The position numbers and the translations under genes are program-made. Below, in pieces: positions 6,536 through 11,672 of a stretch of 11,672 bases of DNA. The notes beneath the pieces were generated by a model that worked only from the letters and a program-made list of their open reading frames with translations, ran no database searches and was not told the origin of the DNA. Location of the stretch: the NCBI GenBank assembly GCA_035544675.1, contig DATKCA010000232.1, forward strand, positions 1 to 11,672, in the 5' to 3' direction. Within the stretch, counting starts at the first letter, position 1, and the number at the start of each line of letters is the position of its first letter. The DNA comes from DATKCA01 sp035544675. Lineage in GTDB: Bacteria; Acidobacteriota; Thermoanaerobaculia; Gp7-AA8.

Positions 6536-7795
6536 GTGAATGAATTGAAGATTGCGTACATCGAGCCGGCCGGCAAGGGCGGGATGATCCACTATGCGTT
6601 TCAGCTGTGCCGGGGCCTGGCCTCCCGCGGTGCCGATGTGACGCTCCTGACGGATCAGCATTACGAGCTCGAGCTGCTGCCCGCTCCGTTTCGCGTCGAG
6701 CCCATCATGAGGTTGTGGGATGCGCGGCCGGCCGGCTCGATCTCGAAGCGCTGGTGGGCGTCGGCGGCGCGCAGGGTCCGGCGCGGCTGGCGGGCAGTCC
6801 GCTATTACCGCCAGTGGCTGCGCGTCGTGAGGCGGGTGTCCGCGCTGCGGCCGGACATCGTGCTTCTCGGCGACATCCGGTTTCCATTCGATCTCTTCGC
6901 GCTGATGATCCTTCGTCGCCGGGCGCGGTTCATGGCCGACATCTGCCACAACGTCCACCCGTTCGCCGCTTCCGGCGGGAAAGGCGGCGGGTTGTTCGAT
7001 CGTTCCGCGAGGACTCTCGCGTTCTACCGGCGCATCTACCACCTTTTCGACGCCGTCTTCGTGCATTTCGAGCGGAACCGGCGCGAGTTCACCGAGACCT
7101 TCGGGCTGCCGGAGGAGCGCGTGGCCGTGATCGTTCACGGCAACGAGGCGATCTTCGGCGAGCTCCGCCGCTCAGGCACGTCTGCCCAGACCATCCGCAA
7201 GCGCCTGGAGATCGGTCCCGACGAGAAAGTCGTGCTCTTCTTCGGTCTGCTGTCCCGGTACAAGGGGACCGATGTACTGCTCGAGGCATTTCCGCGCGTG
7301 CATCGCGAGACCGGCGCTCGATTGGTCCTGGCCGGGTTTCCCTCCCCCGAGTTCGATCTGGCCGCGCAGCAGCAGAGCACACGCGTCTCGGGCATCGAGC
7401 AGGCCGTCCGCTGGGTTCCGGAGTACATCCCCACGGATGAGGTCGCGGCATGGATGGAAATGGCCAGCGTGGCCGTCTTTCCCTACCGCGATATCTACCA
7501 GAGCGGTGCGCTGCACGTGCCGCACACGTTCGGCGTTCCCATCGTCGCCACCGCCATCCGGGCCATGCAGGATGTGATCGACGACGAGGCGTCAGGTCTT
7601 CTCGTCCCGCCCGGCGATCCCGGCGCGCTGGCAGGAGCGATCATCCGCATTCTGACGGACGACGCGCTGGCACGACGGCTGGGAAGACGGGCGGCGGAAG
7701 ACGCGCAGAGCAAGTTCGCCTGGGAGACGATCGCCGGGATCATTCTCGACCATGCCGCCGCGCTGATGCGCCGTCACACTAGAAACCTACGGTGA
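6536..7795 (+). CDS. Glycosyltransferase, GT4-like (GT-B fold)
   Basis: A 419-residue protein with a Rossmann start, LKIAYIEPAGKGGMIHYAFQL (about 4-24), a Gly-rich nucleotide-sugar-transferase opening. A long basic segment (about 70-105) is rich in Arg and Trp and could contact the membrane surface. The donor domain follows: VVLFFGLLSRYKGTDVLLEAF (232-252), LVLAGFP (263-269), VAVFPYRDIYQSGALHVPHTFGVPIVAT (312-339) and SGLLVPPGDP (353-362). The YQSGALHVPHTFG segment replaces the normal E-x7-E core, as in a subset of GT4-like enzymes. The GTG start is four bases after the previous stop with no strong ribosome binding site, so coupled translation is probable. It is the last gene of the rightward block and overlaps the convergent gene by 17 bases. 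The substrate is unknown. Confidence 0.9.
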   Translation: MNELKIAYIEPAGKGGMIHYAFQLCRGLASRGADVTLLTDQHYELELLPAPFRVEPIMRLWDARPAGSISKRWWASAARRVRRGWRAVRYYRQWLRVVRRVSALRPDIVLLGDIRFPFDLFALMILRRRARFMADICHNVHPFAASGGKGGGLFDRSARTLAFYRRIYHLFDAVFVHFERNRREFTETFGLPEERVAVIVHGNEAIFGELRRSGTSAQTIRKRLEIGPDEKVVLFFGLLSRYKGTDVLLEAFPRVHRETGARLVLAGFPSPEFDLAAQQQSTRVSGIEQAVRWVPEYIPTDEVAAWMEMASVAVFPYRDIYQSGALHVPHTFGVPIVATAIRAMQDVIDDEASGLLVPPGDPGALAGAIIRILTDDALARRLGRRAAEDAQSKFAWETIAGIILDHAAALMRRHTRNLR

Positions 7796-8663
7796 GTCCG
7801 GCGAAGAGCCGGCCCGTGCTGAAGTCCCGGCCAGGCAGAGACGAGTTCACGTTCTCGCGCGTGAACGTCGCCACCGAGGCCAGGCGGTCGGTGTGGCGAA
7901 AGAGGGCTCGGAGCTGGACCTGGCCGCGGTCTTCCTCGCGCTCGAGATTCTTGTAGTCTCGCGTCCGGTGGCGATAGCGCAGCGATAAGTCCAGGCGCTC
8001 GACCGGGCGGGTGCTCACCTGGACGAACCAGTGGCGGTGGCTGAAACTGTCGGTGTTGTTCTCAACGTCTCTGTCGCCGACCGCATACCCGATTCGCGGC
8101 TCGAAGATCCGGCCGAATCCCCGGTAGCGCACTTCCGCCTCCAGCTGGTTGTAGCGGCCCTCGAAACCGGTCTCCACGTCGAAACTCGTCCAGTCGTTGT
8201 ACGTGCTCAGCCCAACCTGCCAGTCGGGAACGATCCGGTAAGTGTAAAGGCCGTACAGCGCGGTGATGTCGGCATTCGCCGTGGTCTCCTCGATGTCGAA
8301 CGCGTAACCGTTCTGCAGCCGGTCGAGATAGACGTAGAACGAATGCACGCTTCCAAACCGCGACATCCCGATCCGTCCGCCGAAGGACGTTTCTGTTCCC
8401 TGGCGTGCGTAGTTGATCGCGTACAGCGCACCGAAGAGATCGGGCCCGTTCTCTTCCTGGCGATATGCGACGCCATATTCGAAGCCGGCCGCATTCATGT
8501 CCACTTCCGGCGCACCGCCGCGGGCCTGAAAGAAGTTGTCGAACCGGAAAACCTGAATCTGGATCTCGGAGCGGAACGATCGCGGCTGGCCTCGATAGTC
8601 CGGTTGTGCAACGAGCGGTGTGGCGGCTGTCAGCAGTAGCGCGGCGATCAGGAAACGTCTCAA
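7779..8663 (-). CDS. Outer-membrane beta-barrel protein
   Basis: A 294-residue exported protein. A signal peptide (residues 1-19, MRRFLIAALLLTAATPLVA) is followed by many amphipathic strands with alternating aromatic and polar residues, such as FYVYLDRL (109-116), LYGLYTYRIV (136-145), LEAEVRYRGFG (174-184), HWFVQVSTRP (211-220) and LDLSLRYRHRTRDY (224-237). The last ten residues, RLFAGLTVGF, end in Phe, the signal read by the BAM assembly machinery. The size suits a barrel of roughly 12-16 strands. TTG is the start, with GGAGAGG seven bases upstream. It is the last gene of the leftward block, 51 bases after the kinase fusion gene. EPS loci often carry barrels for polymer export, so an export role is a reasonable inference, but the sequence alone does not show it. 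Confidence 0.85.
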   Translation of the reverse strand: MRRFLIAALLLTAATPLVAQPDYRGQPRSFRSEIQIQVFRFDNFFQARGGAPEVDMNAAGFEYGVAYRQEENGPDLFGALYAINYARQGTETSFGGRIGMSRFGSVHSFYVYLDRLQNGYAFDIEETTANADITALYGLYTYRIVPDWQVGLSTYNDWTSFDVETGFEGRYNQLEAEVRYRGFGRIFEPRIGYAVGDRDVENNTDSFSHRHWFVQVSTRPVERLDLSLRYRHRTRDYKNLEREEDRGQVQLRALFRHTDRLASVATFTRENVNSSLPGRDFSTGRLFAGLTVGF

Positions 8664-8714
8664 AGTCAGTCCTCTCCGAGTGCCGGGCAGAGCAAAATGG
8701 GGACCACGACGGCA

Positions 8715-10127
8715 CTATCGCCGGTCTCCGATCGCACTCAGCACCGCTGCCCGGATCGTCCGGCGCGTCCAGATCCGCTGGGGCATCGGCAGATCTTCAC
8801 CGACGCCCCTGGCCAGGCTCCGCAGGCCTTTGGTCAGCGTGAAGAGCCGGAGCGCCTCCGGATCGGGTTGCTGCCCAGGGCAGTAGCCTTCGAAGAACCG
8901 TTGAGCCAGATTCGGGAGACGCAGCCGGAACCGGCGTCGCAGCATGTCCGATCGGATGAGAAAGTAGGCGGCGTCCTCGAGCGGCAAGCCGTCGCGAAAC
9001 GACTCGAAGTCGATTGCCGCGACGCGCGACCCGTCGAAAAAGATGTTGCCCGGCCAATAGTCATCATGATGTCCGGCCACGGTCAGCGGCCCGCCGCTGA
9101 GACGACGTTCGAGCGACTGGAGATTGTGGACGATACTCCGTTGGTGTCGCCGGATGGCGGGATCGCGGGCCGCCAACTTCGCAGTATCCTCGATGGCGCT
9201 CGCGGCCAGTTCGGCGAGCAGCGCGCGGCCGTCACGGTTGCCGGGGGTGGCAGCCTGCATTGCGGCGAGCCATGCTCCCGCGCCTCGAATGCCCTCGGCA
9301 AGGCGCTCCATCCTGTCCTGATCTGCGGCTGCCGCGGCGAACAGCGCGTCGAGTGCTGTGCCCGGCGCCCGCTCCATCACCAGCGTCGCAGCCTCCTCAT
9401 CGAAGAGGAGAACGCGGGGAACGGTCAACAATCCGTCGCCCATCGCTTCAGCCAGAGAAGAGAGGACTCGATATTCGTGAGCCCAGCGATCGGCCGCCGT
9501 TCCGCCGGCATGAGTCCGCTGCCGTTTGACGATCACGCGCCGGTCGCCATCGAGCGACACCTCGGCGACGATGGAATTGATCCGCTGCGTAAACCAGCGC
9601 ACTCCGATGCGCCGCGCTCCCAGACGCGTCCAGTCGACCGGAAGGGCCGCAAAGTCCGGCGGCGTGAGCTCGCCCAACTGCCTGACAACGGAGGCAAGCC
9701 TCGCTGCCATGGGGTCGGAAGACTGCAGATCGGCGATGCCGCGTTGCGGAAGAACTCTTGCGAGATGGACCGCGACCGGAAAGCGAAGGAGAGCGGAGGG
9801 CGCACCGAGAAGGCGCATGACCATGCGAAGGACGCGTCCAGGATTGCGAGTCAGACGTGCGGCCACCGACGACAGAATCCCACCTGACAGCAGAGGGAGA
9901 TGCAGCACATCGGCGCGCGTGTGCTCATGCTCATGACGGGCGCCGTCCAGACACACGAGCATCACCGGCTGCCCCTGGCGCTCCAATTCCTCGGCCCTGG
10001 CTGCGACATCCGGCCGGTGCGGACCGGCGCTGAGGATGGCCACGGGAAGCCGGACCTCCACATCCGCGGTTCGGAGCCCGCTGCCGTTCACTGCGGGCTC
10101 GCCGACGGCCGGGCGGACAACAGCCAT
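8715..10127 (-). CDS. Half-GT4 glycosyltransferase fused to an APH-type phosphotransferase
   Basis: A 470-residue two-part protein. Residues about 25-152 look like the N-terminal half of a GT4 enzyme: LPVAILSAG, then PLLSGGILSS...RNPGRVLRMVMRLL, then AVHLARVLPQRGI. The usual HAHFA motif after it is replaced by DLQSSDPMAA, and the donor-binding half is absent. Residues about 175-460 form an aminoglycoside/choline-kinase-like domain: VIVK (Lys201), RWAHE (Glu218), the catalytic loop HDDYWPGN (His354, Asp356, Asn361) and IDFES (metal-binding Asp373). The kinase motifs are intact, so it is probably active on a small molecule or sugar; antibiotic resistance is not implied. ATG 10127 has GGAGG four bases upstream and overlaps the flippase gene by 40 bases. 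A later GTG at 10061 is a weaker alternative. The context suggests EPS modification or precursor supply. Confidence 0.85.
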   Translation of the reverse strand: MAVVRPAVGEPAVNGSGLRTADVEVRLPVAILSAGPHRPDVAARAEELERQGQPVMLVCLDGARHEHEHTRADVLHLPLLSGGILSSVAARLTRNPGRVLRMVMRLLGAPSALLRFPVAVHLARVLPQRGIADLQSSDPMAARLASVVRQLGELTPPDFAALPVDWTRLGARRIGVRWFTQRINSIVAEVSLDGDRRVIVKRQRTHAGGTAADRWAHEYRVLSSLAEAMGDGLLTVPRVLLFDEEAATLVMERAPGTALDALFAAAAADQDRMERLAEGIRGAGAWLAAMQAATPGNRDGRALLAELAASAIEDTAKLAARDPAIRRHQRSIVHNLQSLERRLSGGPLTVAGHHDDYWPGNIFFDGSRVAAIDFESFRDGLPLEDAAYFLIRSDMLRRRFRLRLPNLAQRFFEGYCPGQQPDPEALRLFTLTKGLRSLARGVGEDLPMPQRIWTRRTIRAAVLSAIGDRR

Positions 10128-11557
10128 CGCGCCTCCATCAGGATCTTCCGGTCAGTCATGTGCAGGATCAGCAGATAGGTAACGGCGCCGAGCACCACCG
10201 GCACGATCACGCCGACAGCGGCCGGTGTGAGCACCGGTCCCCAGCGCATCCAGGCCAGCAGGGCGACGCTCATCCCCGCAGCGGCGGTGAAGCCCGGCGC
10301 ATAGGCGCGGCCGACGGCAGAGAGAGAGATCCCGACGGCTCGCGCGGTTGCCGCGAACGCCAGGAACAACGCCACGCTGTCGACGACGACCAGGGCCACC
10401 GCGACGGCGAGGGGACTCCAGCGCACCGCCACGACCACGGCGACGACGATCAGCGTGACGCGCAGGAATCCGATGCGCGCGAGCAGCCCCACGCGACCCG
10501 TCGCCTTGAGGACGTCACCAGGATGCGAGGCAAGAGCACGAATGCCCGCCAGAACCGTCAGCGCGCTCACGATCGGCGCGGCGGCCACCCATTTCGGGCC
10601 GAAGAACAGCAGCACGAACGGCTCCGCCAGAAGAGCAAGACCGCACGCCACCGGCAGTGTGACCGCTCCGACGTACCGCGCGGCCACGAGATAGGTCTCG
10701 TTCGGATTCGTACCCGCCGTCCAGGCCCGCGAAAATGCCGGCAGCAGAACACGGCCCGTCACTCTGTAGATCATGGCCACGGTGGCTTCTGGAATCTTTC
10801 CGGCGAGCTGGTAAAGACCGAGCGCGGTCATGCCATGCCAGCGGCTGATCATCACCAGATCGGTCTGATACTGAAACGCGGAAAGCACATTCACGAAGAT
10901 GATTCCACGGCCGTAGGCGAGCATCGGCCTGAACAGGTCCGTTGGAAACTTCCACGAAGGGCGCCATGGGGTCACGACCCACAGCAGTCCGGTCCACGCC
11001 ACGAGGCCGGCCAGGTGCGCCCACACCAGGCTCCAGGCTCCGAAGCCGCGCCAGGCCAGCGCGATGGCCACGCCCATCTTGATCGTGGCCATGGCCAGCT
11101 CCGGAATGGCGGCGGCCTTGAACCGGAGGTCTTTGCGTGTCAGCGCATCGTGCGTGTTGCCGAGGTACTTGATGAAGAAGGTCAGCGAAAGCGCGCGGAC
11201 GATCGGCGTCCCCTGCGGAGCATTGAAGAAGCCGGCGATGAATGGGGCCAGGGCGAACGTGAGGCCGCACCAGAACACCCCGGCGGCGAGGTTCACGAGG
11301 AAGGTGACCTGGGCGGCATCGTCACGGCGATCGGGCCAGTAGATGAGAGCTGTGCCGGTTCCGAGGTCGGCGATGGTGTCGACGTAGACGATGTAGGCGA
11401 GAGCAAAGGCGAGAAGGCCGAACTCCTGCGGGGCCAGAAGACGCGCCAGCAGCGTCAGCCCGATCAGGGTGACGATCTTGGCGCCGCTGGTGGCGATGAA
11501 TGCCCAGCCCACCGCGCGGGCCGTGGTGCGGCCGAAGTCATCGGCAGCCGTCACCAC
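10088..11557 (-). CDS. Wzx-like oligosaccharide flippase
   Basis: A 489-residue polytopic inner-membrane protein of the Polysacc_synt/MOP superfamily, which moves lipid-linked oligosaccharide from the cytoplasmic to the periplasmic face. The N-terminus shows the family pattern: GWAFIATSGAKIVTLIGLTL (17-36), ARLLAPQEFGLLAFALAYI (38-56) and IADLGTGTALI (62-72). The central YQTDLVMISRWHGMTALGLYQLAGKIPE (230-256) is the conserved seventh-helix region. About 12-14 membrane segments are evident, and the length is normal. The start is GTG 11557, with another GTG as the second codon; GGGGG three bases upstream is a weak binding site. Its 3' end overlaps the kinase fusion gene by 40 bases. With the Wzy- and Wzz-like genes on the other strand it completes the core of a Wzx/Wzy system. 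Confidence 0.9.
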   Translation of the reverse strand: MVTAADDFGRTTARAVGWAFIATSGAKIVTLIGLTLLARLLAPQEFGLLAFALAYIVYVDTIADLGTGTALIYWPDRRDDAAQVTFLVNLAAGVFWCGLTFALAPFIAGFFNAPQGTPIVRALSLTFFIKYLGNTHDALTRKDLRFKAAAIPELAMATIKMGVAIALAWRGFGAWSLVWAHLAGLVAWTGLLWVVTPWRPSWKFPTDLFRPMLAYGRGIIFVNVLSAFQYQTDLVMISRWHGMTALGLYQLAGKIPEATVAMIYRVTGRVLLPAFSRAWTAGTNPNETYLVAARYVGAVTLPVACGLALLAEPFVLLFFGPKWVAAAPIVSALTVLAGIRALASHPGDVLKATGRVGLLARIGFLRVTLIVVAVVVAVRWSPLAVAVALVVVDSVALFLAFAATARAVGISLSAVGRAYAPGFTAAAGMSVALLAWMRWGPVLTPAAVGVIVPVVLGAVTYLLILHMTDRKILMEARWLLSARPSASPQ

Positions 11558-11591
11558 GGACCCCCGTCGCGGCCTGATCTCAGAACGAGCG

Positions 11592-11672
11592 CTACTTCAA
11601 CTGCGCAACGCGTCCCGGCTTCTCCGATCCGGCAGCGATCGCGTCGATGCACAACCGCCCGCCCTCCGTCAG
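11592..11672 (-). CDS. C-terminal end of an unidentified leftward gene (partial)
   Basis: The minus-strand frame entering from the window edge is open for 26 codons and ends with TAG at 11594-11592. Its last residues include CIDAIAAGSEKPGRVAQLK. It stops 34 bases before the flippase start, on the same strand, so it is probably the preceding gene of that operon. The fragment is too short to identify. The open frame and operon-like spacing support a real gene. Confidence 0.5.
   Translation of the reverse strand: MTEGGRLCIDAIAAGSEKPGRVAQLK

Noticed and set aside
5366..7138. 590-codon minus-strand frame across both glycosyltransferase genes
   Set aside because: It spans the junction of two clear GT4-type genes and has a His/Asp/Arg-rich composition without motifs; a shadow frame.
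8697..9887. 396-codon plus-strand frame opposite the kinase fusion gene
   Set aside because: No motifs, and the opposite strand has intact kinase catalytic residues and a good ribosome binding site.
8715..10127. Antibiotic-resistance kinase
   Set aside because: The APH fold is shared by many metabolic kinases. The fused GT4-like half and the EPS neighbours point to glycan metabolism, not resistance.

Overview
This window has high GC and dense coding, with strong G/C third-position bias in all the main genes. Its layout suggests a free-living, probably soil or sediment, Gram-negative bacterium with a secreted exopolysaccharide (EPS). Acidobacteriota or a myxobacterium-like lineage fits the riboswitch, the dispersed-repeat style and the gene content, but the taxon is an inference from general features and no marker gene is present. 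Gram-negative status is supported by an outer-membrane beta-barrel gene ending in the usual terminal Phe.

Region 1 (1-601): the first codons of a leftward gene, then queD (6-carboxy-tetrahydropterin synthase, queuosine pathway). The queD start lies just downstream of an unusual compound heptanucleotide tandem array at 126-209. Region 2 (602-852): a non-coding leader holding a clear class I cyclic-di-GMP riboswitch (GEMM-I, about 662-755), a promoter just upstream and a plausible switching region before a good ribosome binding site. Region 3 (853-2754): the riboswitch-controlled gene, a secreted parallel beta-helix protein with two fibronectin type III domains. It is followed immediately by a long imperfect inverted repeat (2757-2845).

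Region 4 (2911-7795, rightward): an EPS assembly block of four tightly packed genes: a Wzz-like chain-length protein, an O-antigen ligase/Wzy-type polymerase with an extra N-terminal membrane domain, and two GT4-type glycosyltransferases. Stop/start overlaps of the ATGA kind join the first three. Region 5 (11672-7779, leftward): a convergent block with the tail of an unidentified gene, a Wzx-like flippase, a two-part protein (half of a GT4 glycosyltransferase fused to an APH-type kinase), and an outer-membrane beta-barrel protein. The two blocks collide tail to tail with a 17-bp overlap of their last genes.

Together the genes describe a Wzx/Wzy-type pathway. Glycosyltransferases build a lipid-linked repeat unit, Wzx flips it, Wzy and the Wzz-like protein polymerise it, and an outer-membrane barrel and a secreted beta-helix protein may act in export, processing or attachment. 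No initiating sugar-phosphate transferase, Wza-type export protein or tyrosine kinase is in the window, so the locus probably continues outside it. The most striking feature is the c-di-GMP riboswitch at the head of the region, which ties the secreted beta-helix protein, and perhaps the EPS genes behind it, to the biofilm second messenger. No stretch longer than 300 bases lacks an assigned feature.
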